From an uncultured Verrucomicrobiota bacterium (GTDB lineage: Bacteria; Verrucomicrobiota; Verrucomicrobiia; Opitutales; UBA9783), in NCBI GenBank assembly GCA_946186275.1, contig CAMHMO010000006.1, positions 1-64,000 of the forward strand: 64,000 nt of DNA, given 5' to 3'. A program made the translations under genes and the position numbers. The notes under the pieces are model-generated. The model made no database searches and had not been told where the DNA came from. It saw nothing but the letters and a program-made list of their open reading frames with translations. Below are positions 7,718 to 17,497 of the stretch, piece by piece. Numbering within the stretch: position 1 is the stretch's first letter; each line of letters opens with the position of its first letter.

Positions 7718-8977
7718 TTATGCCGCTTTGTTCGAGGTTTCTTTGCGTCCCATGAACAGTGCTATCGCAAAGCACACCGCCGTAAGGATCAGCATGAGCG
7801 TCAGAGCCGATTCGTAATCGTTTGTTTGATAAACGCGCAACCCGCTTGCGTCCAGTGTCTCCGACCAGTGTCTGTCTAACGCAAATCCAACCCACTTTTG
7901 AAGCATCGGCTCCCCGATCATCCCGACGGAATTGATCCAGCTCATCAACATGCCCGATATTTGCGGCGTAGACAGACGTGCACCGAGCGTGAAAGCCAGG
8001 GCATCCGCCGCACTGAATAACCCCATCGCAAACAGAACGATTTTCAGGGAAACGGGTGAAATGTGCGCTCCGTAGATAAGAAGGCAAAAAATGAGCACCA
8101 ATCCGCCGCAACACACCTGAACGCCGCGGATAATCTTCAAGCCGCTGCAAAAAAGGATCGGCAACAGCAATTCGCCGAGCACCATACCGGCGGTGATCAG
8201 TTGCGTATCATTGACCGCCTGCTGTTCATCCAAATGATACTTGGTCATTAAAAATCCGGGTCCCCACAAGTCTGCGAGGGTCATGGCGACAATGTTGGTG
8301 CCGATGACAAAAGCGGCGTAGACGTAGACCCTGTAATCCGTTGCAACCTGCCGCAACGCGTTCCAAAAGGGTAATTCCGGTTTTTTATCTGTTTCGCAAC
8401 AGGTTTTTTTCGGAAACAGAAACAACAGACAAAGCAGGAATATGACCGCGCCGAAAAGGTTCAGATCATTCGCCGCAATGCGCCAATCGTTGTGCTCCAG
8501 GCAAATTTTCTTCAATAACGGATTGCAAAATACGACAAGCACCGTGAACATTCCGGTAATGCCGATGAATAGACCGCAGGATTTTTCCGCAAAAGCATCC
8601 GCGACCAGTTTAAGAGCACTCATATATGCCGGAGCACCGCCGATACCGATTAAAACCCGTCCCCACAGGGCGTTTTCGTAGGAAGATGCGTGCGTGAACC
8701 AATACTGCCCAATGAGACACAGACCAAAGGAAGCAAGAACCGTTTGTCGAATACCGATGCGATCCAGCGCAATGCCAAACGGGATCTGCAGGCAACTGTA
8801 GACCAGCATGCACCAGACCCCGAAATCGGCAAACTGACCCGCATTGATGGAGAACGTCTGACGAATTTCGTTTGTGAAAACGCTCGGACAGCAACGCAAC
8901 AGATATTGGTATGCAAAAAACAGCGACAGCAGAAGCCAATCAAAATAAGCCCGTTTGGCGGTTTTTTGCACACTCAT
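7718..8977 (-). CDS. MFS transporter, copy 1 of 3
   Basis: This inner-membrane carrier of the major facilitator superfamily has 419 residues and about 12 predicted membrane segments. The loop motif GIALDRIGIRQTVL (GxxxDRxGxR) follows the second segment and PFGIALDR precedes it. I start at MSVQKTAKRAYFDW (8977), which lines up with copies 2 and 3; the frame extends 13 codons further. All three copies share the opening WLLLSLFFAYQYLLR-type segment and the GxRLSTPQxSGM stretch, so they arose by tandem duplication and then diverged. The substrate cannot be told; similar carriers in other bacteria move organic anions or sugar derivatives. Confidence 0.88.
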   Translation of the reverse strand: MSVQKTAKRAYFDWLLLSLFFAYQYLLRCCPSVFTNEIRQTFSINAGQFADFGVWCMLVYSCLQIPFGIALDRIGIRQTVLASFGLCLIGQYWFTHASSYENALWGRVLIGIGGAPAYMSALKLVADAFAEKSCGLFIGITGMFTVLVVFCNPLLKKICLEHNDWRIAANDLNLFGAVIFLLCLLFLFPKKTCCETDKKPELPFWNALRQVATDYRVYVYAAFVIGTNIVAMTLADLWGPGFLMTKYHLDEQQAVNDTQLITAGMVLGELLLPILFCSGLKIIRGVQVCCGGLVLIFCLLIYGAHISPVSLKIVLFAMGLFSAADALAFTLGARLSTPQISGMLMSWINSVGMIGEPMLQKWVGFALDRHWSETLDASGLRVYQTNDYESALTLMLILTAVCFAIALFMGRKETSNKAA

Positions 8978-9038
8978 CCACTTTCTATGTGGACAAAAAA
9001 CAAGCCCCTGCGTCAATGTAAATGCGGAAAAGGTGCTG

Positions 9039-10286
9039 TTAAACAGACGGTCTTTCCTCGAACCTCTTGCCGATAAAGAACGTCAGGAACAGACAAATGC
9101 AGGCGAGGATCGGAAGAATTTGCAGGGCGCGTTCGTAATCGACGGTGCGATACAGAGGCAGACCTTCGTTTGACAGCGCACCGTTCCAAGTGCGATGAAG
9201 CATCATGCCGATGTGTTTTTGCAAAATCGGCTCGCCGAACATGCCGACGGAATTGATGAAACTTGCGATCAGCCCGGACGTTTGCGGGGTTGATAAACGT
9301 GCGCCGAGTGCGAAAAAGAGCATATCAATCGCCGAAAAGATGCCGATTGAAAGCAAAAAAATGCACAAAAGGGCGGTCGAAACGGATGCGGAACCGTTGA
9401 CGACGGTGAAAAAAAGAACCGTCAAAACGGTGCAACCGATGCACGCGCCGCGCATGATATTTTTTGCAAACAGCATCGGGAGGAGGACGGAGCCGAGCAA
9501 CATGCCGCCATAAATCAGTTGCGTATGATTGACGGCTTGTTGGGACGATAAACCGAATTTGGTTGTCAGAAACCCGGGACCCCACAGATCTGCCAATGCC
9601 ACGGCGGCGGTATTGGTGCCGATGATGAGAAAACCGAAAAGGTAAATTCTATAATTTGTAAGTACGCCGAAAAACGGTTTCTTCGATGAAGTTTCCTTTG
9701 TGCAAAATGCCTTTTTACACGGGAATAAAAAAACAACGCACAGAAGGAAAACAACGGTTCCGAAGTAATTGAGGAGATTCGTGGATTGTTGCCAGGAACG
9801 GTCTCCGTTCAGACAAATGCTTTTCAGTAGCGGATTACCAGCGATAACCAGCGCGGAACCGATGGCGCGCGTGAGCCCGATGAAACATCCGGCGGAGGTG
9901 ATTGAAAATTCGTCGGCGATCAATTTAACGGCACTCATGTATGCCGGGACGCCGCCGATGCCTAAAAGCAAACGTCCCACGCGTGCCGTTTCGAAGGTTT
10001 GCGCGTGCGTGAAGGTGTAATTGCCCGCCAGACAAACGGCGAAGGAGATTAAAACGATGCGACGAATGCCGATGCGATCGAGCGCGATGCCGAAAGGTAT
10101 TTGCAGGCAACTGTAAGCGAGCATGCACCAGGCGCCGAAATCGGCAAATTGGGCGGCGTCGATGCAAAACGCGGTGCGAATTTCATCCGAGAACGTCCCG
10201 GCGCAACTGCGAGCCGCGTATTGATAACCGAAAAACAGCGCGAGCAGAAACCAGTTCACATAAGCCCGTCCGTTCATTGGTCGCAC
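9039..10286 (-). CDS. MFS transporter, copy 2 of 3
   Basis: This 415-residue paralogue of the flanking carriers has the same 12-helix layout. It keeps PFGIALDRIGIRRIVL after helix 2, GVPAYMSAVKLIADEF in the N-terminal half and LGARLSTPQTSGL in the C-terminal half. The most diverged parts are the N terminus and the cytoplasmic loop around CTKETSSKKP, suggesting different regulation or substrate choice. The ATG at 10277 (MNGRAYVNW) is a possible alternative start. Its stop lies about 60 bases before the start of copy 1, compatible with one transcript. Confidence 0.87.
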   Translation of the reverse strand: MRPMNGRAYVNWFLLALFFGYQYAARSCAGTFSDEIRTAFCIDAAQFADFGAWCMLAYSCLQIPFGIALDRIGIRRIVLISFAVCLAGNYTFTHAQTFETARVGRLLLGIGGVPAYMSAVKLIADEFSITSAGCFIGLTRAIGSALVIAGNPLLKSICLNGDRSWQQSTNLLNYFGTVVFLLCVVFLFPCKKAFCTKETSSKKPFFGVLTNYRIYLFGFLIIGTNTAAVALADLWGPGFLTTKFGLSSQQAVNHTQLIYGGMLLGSVLLPMLFAKNIMRGACIGCTVLTVLFFTVVNGSASVSTALLCIFLLSIGIFSAIDMLFFALGARLSTPQTSGLIASFINSVGMFGEPILQKHIGMMLHRTWNGALSNEGLPLYRTVDYERALQILPILACICLFLTFFIGKRFEERPSV

Positions 10287-10355
10287 GTCTCTAAGTCAAC
10301 GCCAAAAGGGGTGCCTTTTCAATGTTCTTTTGACCGCCTCCGTTTTTAAAAGCAC

Positions 10356-10379
10356 CCCGCCTGTGTCGGTGACGGCGGG
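10356..10379 (-). terminator. Weak candidate terminator between MFS copies 3 and 2
   Basis: CCCGCC and GGCGGG form a 6-bp GC stem with a 12-base loop. On the minus strand it is followed by a short U-rich stretch (GTGCTTTTAAAA). It would end transcription coming from copy 3. The T-tract is poor, so this is tentative. Confidence 0.35.
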
Positions 10380-10514
10380 TATTTCCGTCGGTACGATACG
10401 AGATTGCAAATGCGTTAAACGCAGACATTGTTCCCCGCTAAACATTTGCAACGAATGACGACCATTGAGGGAAAACGAATGCCTGCGAAAACTTTTTAAT
10501 CGGTAACCGATGAA

Positions 10515-11783
10515 CTAAGCGGTCTGTTTTTTATTGCGCATCAGACACGCGATAACGAAACACACACAAACAACTTTCAGCATGACGCTCATGGCGCATT
10601 CGTAGTCGAGTGCCTGGTAGATTCGCAAACCGCCTGCATCCGAAAGTCCGGACCAGTGTTTATCCAATGCGACGCCGATCCATTTTTGCAGAACGGGTTC
10701 GCCGAACATACTGACGGAATTGATCCAGCTGATGATCATGCCCGACGTTTGCGGTGTGGACAGCTTCGCGCCCAGGGTGCATGCCAGAATATCGGCACCG
10801 CCGAAGAACCCGACACAAAACAGCAACATTTGCAAAAGCACGCTCGAAAGCGTTTGCGGACCGAAGATAAAAATGGCAAAGATAATGCCCAGGCTTGCGC
10901 AACTGATGCGAATACCCCAAAGAACTTTTTTGCCCGAATTAAAGAAAGCCGGCAATCCGACGGAACCGAGTAACATGCCGATTTGGATCCACTGTACATA
11001 ATTGATGGCTTCCTGTTCTCCGAGATTATACTTGGCGTTGAGAAAACTTTTGCCCCACAAATCCGCCAGGGTTGCCGCCAGAATGTTGGTGCCGATAACA
11101 AAAGCGGCATAAATATAAACCTTATAATTGAGTGCGACGCTGAGAACGTTTTTCCAAAAATTGTTTTCCGGCAATGGATCTGGGGAGAGTGTTTTGTTTT
11201 TCGCGATTTTTTCGGGTTTTAACAGGAAAACGCAGGCGAGGAAAATCGCAATTCCGAAGATATTCAGATAAAACGCCGGAAAGCGCCAATCATCATTGTG
11301 CGCCAATCCGAGGGCTTTCAGACGTGGTTCGCAGAACGCCAGGAACAGATTGCCCAAGGCACCCGTAAGACCGATGAAAAGACCGCAGGATTTTTCCGAA
11401 AAAGAATCGGCAACCAGTTTCAGGGCACTCATAAAACCCGGAGTTGCACCGATGCCGAGCAACAATCGTCCGAACAATGCCGTTTCGAACGTTTGCGCGT
11501 GTATGAATGTGTATTGTCCGACGAGGCACAATGCAAACGCCGTCAATACGACGCGACGCACACCGATGCGATCCAGCAACATTCCGAAGGGAATCTGCAA
11601 CAGACTGTAGGCGAACATACAGTAGGCGCCGAGATCCGAATAGCGCGTGGCGTCCACGTGAAACGTGCCGCGGATTTCGCTCGTGAAAATGCCGGGATAT
11701 CCTCTCAGTAAATACTGATAGGCGAAGAATAACGATAAAAGAAGCCAGTTGATGTAGGCTTGTTTGGATGTTGTTTTGTTCAT
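10515..11783 (-). CDS. MFS transporter, copy 3 of 3
   Basis: This 422-residue member of the tandem family has LLLSLFFAYQYLLRGYPG at the N terminus, PFGMLLDRIGVRRVVL after helix 2, GATPGFMSALKLVADSF, and LGAKLSTPQTSGMIISW in the second half. It is closer to copy 1 than to copy 2 in several blocks (for example FIGLTG, AAFVIGTNI, VLQKWIGVALDKHWS). It is probably the first gene of the cluster on the minus strand. Its downstream gap of about 230 bases carries a weak hairpin, so the copies may not all be on one transcript. Substrate unknown. Confidence 0.87.
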   Translation of the reverse strand: MNKTTSKQAYINWLLLSLFFAYQYLLRGYPGIFTSEIRGTFHVDATRYSDLGAYCMFAYSLLQIPFGMLLDRIGVRRVVLTAFALCLVGQYTFIHAQTFETALFGRLLLGIGATPGFMSALKLVADSFSEKSCGLFIGLTGALGNLFLAFCEPRLKALGLAHNDDWRFPAFYLNIFGIAIFLACVFLLKPEKIAKNKTLSPDPLPENNFWKNVLSVALNYKVYIYAAFVIGTNILAATLADLWGKSFLNAKYNLGEQEAINYVQWIQIGMLLGSVGLPAFFNSGKKVLWGIRISCASLGIIFAIFIFGPQTLSSVLLQMLLFCVGFFGGADILACTLGAKLSTPQTSGMIISWINSVSMFGEPVLQKWIGVALDKHWSGLSDAGGLRIYQALDYECAMSVMLKVVCVCFVIACLMRNKKQTA

Positions 11784-12099
11784 GTTTTAATTTTTTAAGG
11801 TTTGATTTTTTGCAATCTCAACAAACACGGAACCGCCCGTATCTTTTAAAGATTACAACGAAAAGAAAGAAGAAAAGAGAGGAAAATTACGATCGATCGG
11901 CACGCCGACCGCGACGTTCGCACAGACGGACGTTACCGCCGAAAAAGAACGGCGAAACATAAATGCTCGAAGCATCGACAAACATCGCTCTTGAGATTAG
12001 ATGCGTGTCAGAATTCGTCAAGTTTTATTTTTGAGTTCTTTCGAGACCGCAGAAATCATACGACATTCCCGCATGCAAACGGACATGCCGATTGTTTAA
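11784..12099. other. Intergenic region without a supported gene
   Basis: These 316 bases lie between the argS stop and the start of MFS copy 3, both on the minus strand. Short frames exist on both strands, one of them rich in Lys/Arg codons, but none has a recognisable family, a good ribosome site or family-like composition. The promoter of the MFS cluster should lie at the left side, but I see no convincing consensus. Confidence 0.5.
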
Positions 12100-13857
12100 C
12101 TACATCTTTTCTAACGTCTCCAGTCCCAACAAATGCAGACCTTTCTCCAAAGTTGCCAACGTTGCCCGACACAGAAGCAGGCGCAGATTTTGAATGTCGG
12201 TATTGTCCGAAAGCACTTTATCGGCGTTGTAGAAGGTCGAGAATACACCCGCCAGTTCGTACAGATAACGGCACAGATGGTGCGGTTTCAGCTCCTGTAA
12301 GGCGAGCGCAAGGATTGACGGAAACGCCAGTAATTTATGGGCGAGTGCGCGTTCCGTTTCGGTCGAAAATTCTTCCAAACTCAAATTGTCTTTAATCTTC
12401 GTTGCATCGATGCCGGCTTTTCGGAAAATCGCGTGGATACGCGCAACGGCGTAGAGCAAATAGGGGGCGGTATTGCCTTCGAAGCGGATCATTTTATCGA
12501 ATTCGAAGCGGTAATTGCTCATGCGATCCTGCGACAAATCCGCGTATTTGACGGCACCCAATCCGATGACTTCTGCCACGTGCCGCTTTTCCTCGGGCGA
12601 TAAATCGGGGCTTTTGGCGGAAATTAAATCATAGGCGCGTGCAACCGCCTCATTGAGCAGCTGATGCAGTTGAATCGGCTTTCCTTCGCGGGTTTTAATC
12701 GCCTTTCCGTCCTGCCCCAGCACCATTCCGAAGGGGGCATGAAACAACATCGGAATCGGCTTTTTTTCGGCTTCGAACCACTTTTTGACGGTTAAAAACA
12801 ACTGTTCGAAGTGGTCACATTGGCGGGCATCCGTGACATACACCATGGCATCGGCTTTAAATTGTTCCGAACGATAGACAACGGTTGCCAAATCGGTGGA
12901 AGCGTAATTCGAGGCGCCGTCGGATTTTCGAATAATAAACGGCTGTTTGCAAAAACGCGGATGTTCCGGGTGAAAAACCACCAACGCACCTTGGTCGGTT
13001 CTCGCCAATCCGCATGCCTGCAATGCATCGTACACGGCTTCAACTTTGTCGCGATAGAACGATTCCCCGAGGACGTAATCGAACGTGACGCCCATGCGTT
13101 GATAGATTGCTTCAAAGCTTGCGTAGGAAATTTTGTTAATTTTCTCCCACAGCGCAAAATTTTCGGCATCTCCCTGTTGCAGTTTGACCAATTCTTTGCG
13201 AGCCGTTTCCAATGACTGCGGATCGTCCTTTATACGTTGAGAACCTGCTTGGTAGAGGGTTTCCAGCGTCTCGACGGCAACTTCGGGCGGTTCGTTAAAA
13301 TCATAACCCGTGCGCTTGATTTCTGCCAATAAAATGCCGAACTGCGTGCCCCAATCGCCGATGTGATTGTCGCGGATAACGTTTGCGCCGCCGAAGCGCA
13401 GAAACCGTTGCAGTGCTTCGCCGATGACCATCGATCGCAAATGTCCGACGTGCATGCGTTTGGCGGTGTTGGGCGACGAGTAATCGACGACGACCGTTTT
13501 GTCGGAAAAAATCGACCGAAAATGCCCTTCGTACTGTTCGGGTGCGTGAAAACACCGCAACCATCCGATCATCGCGCGATCGGTCAGTTTGAAATTCAAA
13601 AATCCCGCCCCCGCAACGGAAATGTCGAAATCTTCATTTTGCGCCGCAAACGCGTCGTACAATGTTTGTGCAACGCTTCTTGGATTTTGCTGCGCTTTTT
13701 TGCAATATGCCAAAACGCCGTTTGCCTGGAAATCCCCGAAACGCTCTTCGGCGGGGCGCAAATCGGGATCGAAGGTCTCGTCAAACAACGGCAATGCCGT
13801 CGCGATGTTTTTCAGGGTTTTTTGAAGATATAACGCAAGGGAGAACGGCAGGCTCAT
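12100..13857 (-). CDS. argS: Arginyl-tRNA synthetase
   Basis: This class I synthetase charges tRNA-Arg. The 585 residues show the N-terminal Add-1 domain (FGDFQANGVLAYCKK), the HIGH-type motif in RMHVGHLRSMVIGEAL, the FIIRKSDGASNYASTDLAT region of the catalytic core, AIKTREGKPI where the KMSK loop belongs, and a C-terminal DALR anticodon-binding domain (PYLLYAVARIHAIFRKAG to HLLGLETLEKM). The start at 13857 (MSLPFSLALYL) fits homologues; longer frames upstream add unrelated residues. Two tRNA-Arg genes lie near 44.3-44.6 kb. Confidence 0.95.
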   Translation of the reverse strand: MSLPFSLALYLQKTLKNIATALPLFDETFDPDLRPAEERFGDFQANGVLAYCKKAQQNPRSVAQTLYDAFAAQNEDFDISVAGAGFLNFKLTDRAMIGWLRCFHAPEQYEGHFRSIFSDKTVVVDYSSPNTAKRMHVGHLRSMVIGEALQRFLRFGGANVIRDNHIGDWGTQFGILLAEIKRTGYDFNEPPEVAVETLETLYQAGSQRIKDDPQSLETARKELVKLQQGDAENFALWEKINKISYASFEAIYQRMGVTFDYVLGESFYRDKVEAVYDALQACGLARTDQGALVVFHPEHPRFCKQPFIIRKSDGASNYASTDLATVVYRSEQFKADAMVYVTDARQCDHFEQLFLTVKKWFEAEKKPIPMLFHAPFGMVLGQDGKAIKTREGKPIQLHQLLNEAVARAYDLISAKSPDLSPEEKRHVAEVIGLGAVKYADLSQDRMSNYRFEFDKMIRFEGNTAPYLLYAVARIHAIFRKAGIDATKIKDNLSLEEFSTETERALAHKLLAFPSILALALQELKPHHLCRYLYELAGVFSTFYNADKVLSDNTDIQNLRLLLCRATLATLEKGLHLLGLETLEKM

Positions 13858-13997
13858 GTACTCATGAAAACAAACCTCAACCATTTTGGAAAGCAAAACC
13901 AGCGTACAATGATGTGCATTCACTGTGTTGAACAGAGGCGTTTAGAGGAAAAGCGATTGCTTTAAAGTGCAAAATTCGCAACACTGAGGCGTCGAGT

Positions 13998-16475
13998 ATG
14001 AGCAACGGTGCCGTCCGCGTCGCGTCCTATAGGTCGTTGCGCGGCTTTTGTTTGCTTTTGGCGGGACTTTTTATGCTGTTGGCATTGTGGGATTATCACC
14101 CTGAAATATCCCGCTTTTATCAATTTCCGCAAGCGGCGTTCGATAAAGGCAACCGCTTCGGTTCCGTCGGTGTTTATTTCTGTTTTTACGCCTGCCGTTG
14201 GCTGGGGGCGACGGTGTGGCTGTTGCCGATATATGCCCTGTGGGTTGGCGGTTTGTCGTTGTCGGGCTTTGCGGGGCATATTCGACGAAAGAATGTGATT
14301 TGTTTTTTGCTCGCATTCCCGTTCGGAGGCGCCTGGTTCGCATTTTTGCAATATCTGCGTTGGGTACAGCCGAATTACCGCTTTTATTCGGCGGGTAAAG
14401 GCGGGCTTGTCGGTTCTTGGCTGTTTGAAAACTGCCTTCGGGATACGTTCGGTTCCGTCGGTTGCGGGTTGTTGCTGACATCGGCGGTGTTTCTGCTCTT
14501 GGCATCGGCATTTGCAAACGCGGAAGATGTTTGGCGCGTATTTTTATATTTATTGCGTCGATTGTTAAAGTTTTTGACCCGTCTGAGCGTGAAGGTTGGT
14601 CTGAAAATTTTCAAAGGGCATCTGCCGAAGTTGCCGTTCGGTTTTGTAACACGTTGGTTTTTGAAGAAAATCGGTCGATTTTGTCTGAAAATTCGGCAAC
14701 GACAACCGAAAACGGCGGGTGAAGGTGCTTTAAATTCGGGAAAAACGATTGATTTGTCCGAAACGGGCGTGCCGCAGAATTTGGCGACAGCGTTTTATTC
14801 CAAAAAATTGGCACAGTCGGCGGAAAATTTGGAGGAGACGTCTTCGTCAGAGTCGCGAATAGAGAGCAAAGCGGCGCATGTTGAAGAGATACCGTTATCC
14901 CGTCGTGTGCAACCGAGGATGGATGTCTCGGATCCGAAGGCGGTTTCGGTTGATACGGTTTCAACGGCGGTGCGGTCGGATGAAAAGAGCGAAAAACCTG
15001 CAAAAATTCCCCTTTTGGCGAGCGAAACGGTTGAGCGTTCGACCAAAACCCTGCCGTCGCACAGCGGTTCGTATCAACTGCCTGGGTTGGATTTATTGAA
15101 GGATCCGCCGCCGATTTTGAACGACGGCAATACGGAAGATTATTACGAAACCGCGAATGATTTGGTGCAAAAGCTGGCGGAATTCGGCGTCGAGGTGAAG
15201 GTCGAAGCCATTCAGTCGGGTCCCGTGATTACGCGCTACGAAGTTACGCCCGCGCGCGGGGTGCGGGTTGAAAAAATCACTACCCTCGACAAGAATATCG
15301 CGTTGGGATTGAAGGCGTTGTCGGTGCGCATTCAGGCACCCGTGCCGGGGAAGGGGTGCGTCGGGATTGAGGTGCCGAACAAAAAACCATTGCCGGTATG
15401 TCTGCGCGAAATTCTGGCATCCAAAGCCTGGGAACAATCGGACGCGGAAATTCCGATTGTGCTCGGGAAGGAGGTCACGGGTAAGCCGATTGTGGCGGAT
15501 TTGACCAAGATGCCGCATTTGTTGATTGCCGGGTCGACCGGTTCGGGAAAAACCGTGTGCATCAACGCGATCATTGCCTCCCTGCTGTTTCGCGAAACGC
15601 CGAAAAACCTGCGTTTCATCATGGTGGATCCGAAGATTGTGGAGATGAAAATTTACAATGACCTGCCGCACATGCTGATCCCGGTCGTCACCGATCCGAA
15701 ACGCGTCCCGGGAGCTTTAAAATGGTTGATCGGCGAGATGGAACGGCGCTATCAGCTGTTTGCCCGTTATGGTGCGCGCAATATCGCGACGTTTAACGGA
15801 AAAATTTCAAAAGCTTCACCGTCGGAATTAACAAACGGCGATGCGGAACATCTGCCGTACATTGTGTGCATTATCGACGAATTGGCGGATTTGATGATGG
15901 TTGCTCCGGGGGACATCGAAACCTGCATCGCGCGTTTAGCACAACTGGCGCGTGCGGCGGGTATTCATCTGATTATTGCGACACAGCGCCCTTCCGTGAA
16001 TGTCATTACGGGCATCATTAAAGCAAATCTTCCGAGCCGCATTGCCTTCAAAGTTGCTTCCAAAGTGGACAGCCGGACGATTTTGGATATGGGCGGCGCC
16101 GACAGCCTCATCGGCAAAGGCGACATGTTATTTATTCCGCCGGGAGCGTCGCAACTGATCCGCGCCCAGGGTGCGTGGGTATCGGATGACGAGATTACAA
16201 ATCTTGTGGAATTTTTAAAGCGCAACGGTGCGCCGGAATTTGCCGAGGACGTTCAGCAGCGGATTGAAGCGGAAACCGACGACGAAACGAATGACGCGAT
16301 TCCGTCGGTAAATGACGAAGATGCTTTACTTCCGCAGGCGTTGGAGATTTTAAAAACCGCCGATCGCGTTTCAACCTCCCTGTTGCAACGTCGCCTGAAA
16401 ATCGGTTACAACCGCGCCGCCAGAATGATGGATGAATTTGAAAAACGGGGTTTAGTGAAGAACGGGGAAGGGTAG
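13998..16475 (+). CDS. ftsK: DNA translocase FtsK/SpoIIIE
   Basis: FtsK is a septal, hexameric, ATP-driven pump that moves chromosome ends into daughter cells. The 825 residues start with about four membrane segments (roughly residues 10-185) and a low-complexity charged linker (about 230-370). The motor follows, with Walker A STGSGKTVC near residue 515 and Walker B IIDELADLMM near 625. A winged-helix gamma domain that reads polar DNA sequences covers about 775-825 (TSLLQRRLKIGYNRAARMMDEFEKRG). The short linker makes it more SpoIIIE-like than E. coli FtsK. It is monocistronic here and diverges from argS. Confidence 0.96.
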   Translation: MSNGAVRVASYRSLRGFCLLLAGLFMLLALWDYHPEISRFYQFPQAAFDKGNRFGSVGVYFCFYACRWLGATVWLLPIYALWVGGLSLSGFAGHIRRKNVICFLLAFPFGGAWFAFLQYLRWVQPNYRFYSAGKGGLVGSWLFENCLRDTFGSVGCGLLLTSAVFLLLASAFANAEDVWRVFLYLLRRLLKFLTRLSVKVGLKIFKGHLPKLPFGFVTRWFLKKIGRFCLKIRQRQPKTAGEGALNSGKTIDLSETGVPQNLATAFYSKKLAQSAENLEETSSSESRIESKAAHVEEIPLSRRVQPRMDVSDPKAVSVDTVSTAVRSDEKSEKPAKIPLLASETVERSTKTLPSHSGSYQLPGLDLLKDPPPILNDGNTEDYYETANDLVQKLAEFGVEVKVEAIQSGPVITRYEVTPARGVRVEKITTLDKNIALGLKALSVRIQAPVPGKGCVGIEVPNKKPLPVCLREILASKAWEQSDAEIPIVLGKEVTGKPIVADLTKMPHLLIAGSTGSGKTVCINAIIASLLFRETPKNLRFIMVDPKIVEMKIYNDLPHMLIPVVTDPKRVPGALKWLIGEMERRYQLFARYGARNIATFNGKISKASPSELTNGDAEHLPYIVCIIDELADLMMVAPGDIETCIARLAQLARAAGIHLIIATQRPSVNVITGIIKANLPSRIAFKVASKVDSRTILDMGGADSLIGKGDMLFIPPGASQLIRAQGAWVSDDEITNLVEFLKRNGAPEFAEDVQQRIEAETDDETNDAIPSVNDEDALLPQALEILKTADRVSTSLLQRRLKIGYNRAARMMDEFEKRGLVKNGEG

Positions 16476-16578
16476 GCGGGTGCCGTCCACGGTTATGTTG
16501 TTTTAAACTTTTCTTCCGAAACGTCCGAATGACTGCTCGGTGTAGATAATGCGTCTTCAACTTCTACAGCCGAAAACG

Positions 16579-17496
16579 CTATTTCTTTGTTTCGGAAGTT
16601 TGTTGATCCTCTTTGAACCAATCGAGCTTTGCCAATTCCTGCCCGAGCCAGTTTGAAAACAACTCCGCACCTTCCGCATTCAAATGGGACGCATCCCAAC
16701 AATGTTCTTCGATTTGCTCGAGCAACGGTGATGGCGGACGTTCAATCCAAACGAAACCTTCATCGAGAACGGCTTGCTTAATTTTATTCCAATCGACACC
16801 GCTGAGTTCATCCTCCAATTCATCCATTTCGCGGTACGAAACCATCCGATAGGCGACGACTTTGATGTTGTTTTTCTTACACCATTTCAGGTTTTGAACG
16901 AAATGTTGGAAATCGGAGGTGCGAAAGGGCGCTTTTTGAAGATTACTACGATAACTTTTTAGCGTGTTTAAAATTGCATTTTCATCTTTCGAACGTTTTT
17001 CTTCCATATATCCGAACGGAGTGTGAGGTATGATGGATTGGTCTACAAAAAGGTTAGTTTTTTGAGACAAAATGCTTCGCAAAGCAAATAAAACGGGATT
17101 TAATTCTTTTATGTAAAAAAAATGTTCATTTTTCATATTCACCAAATCGAGGTACGTGCAACCGAATACCAGAATACGTTTTCCGTTCCGTTTGAGCCTC
17201 TTTTTAGCTTCTCTCAGTAACTGTCTGTTGATTCTTCCGCTGGAAAACCCAAAATTATAAAAGCTCATGTTTGGAATGTACTTTTGTAATATTTCCGGAG
17301 AGACACCTTTATATGTTCTGGAATCTCCCATCAATAAAATATCATATCGCGGTTTTCCGTAACGCTTTTCAATCCAAAAAAGCTTTCGTTCGGGAAGATG
17401 TTGCTTCTTCTGTAGTGGAGGAAAATGTGAAACCGCTACCAATCCTATTGCGATGAACAAGGTTACAGATGTTCTGCTTTCCTTAAACAAATTCAT
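16579..17496 (-). CDS. SGNH/AlgJ-like acetyltransferase partner of the MBOAT protein
   Basis: The 305-residue protein has an N-terminal membrane anchor (SVTLFIAIGLVAVSHF) and then an SGNH-hydrolase-like domain facing the periplasm. The GDS block with the nucleophile serine is ILLMGDSRTYKG near residue 55-60, and the C-terminal Asp/His pair is WDASHLNAEGAELF near residue 272. Such proteins complete polysaccharide O-acetylation by taking acetyl from an MBOAT channel protein (as AlgJ/AlgX with AlgI). The MBOAT gene ends one base upstream of this start, so the two are coupled. The acceptor is most likely the polysaccharide made by the genes upstream; that is inference. Confidence 0.82.
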   Translation of the reverse strand: MNLFKESRTSVTLFIAIGLVAVSHFPPLQKKQHLPERKLFWIEKRYGKPRYDILLMGDSRTYKGVSPEILQKYIPNMSFYNFGFSSGRINRQLLREAKKRLKRNGKRILVFGCTYLDLVNMKNEHFFYIKELNPVLFALRSILSQKTNLFVDQSIIPHTPFGYMEEKRSKDENAILNTLKSYRSNLQKAPFRTSDFQHFVQNLKWCKKNNIKVVAYRMVSYREMDELEDELSGVDWNKIKQAVLDEGFVWIERPPSPLLEQIEEHCWDASHLNAEGAELFSNWLGQELAKLDWFKEDQQTSETKK

Positions 17497-17497
17497 A

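Noticed and set aside
11768-11962. Lys/Arg-rich 64-codon plus-strand frame, considered as a small ribosomal protein
   Set aside because: It starts inside the MFS gene on the other strand and matches no ribosomal protein motif.
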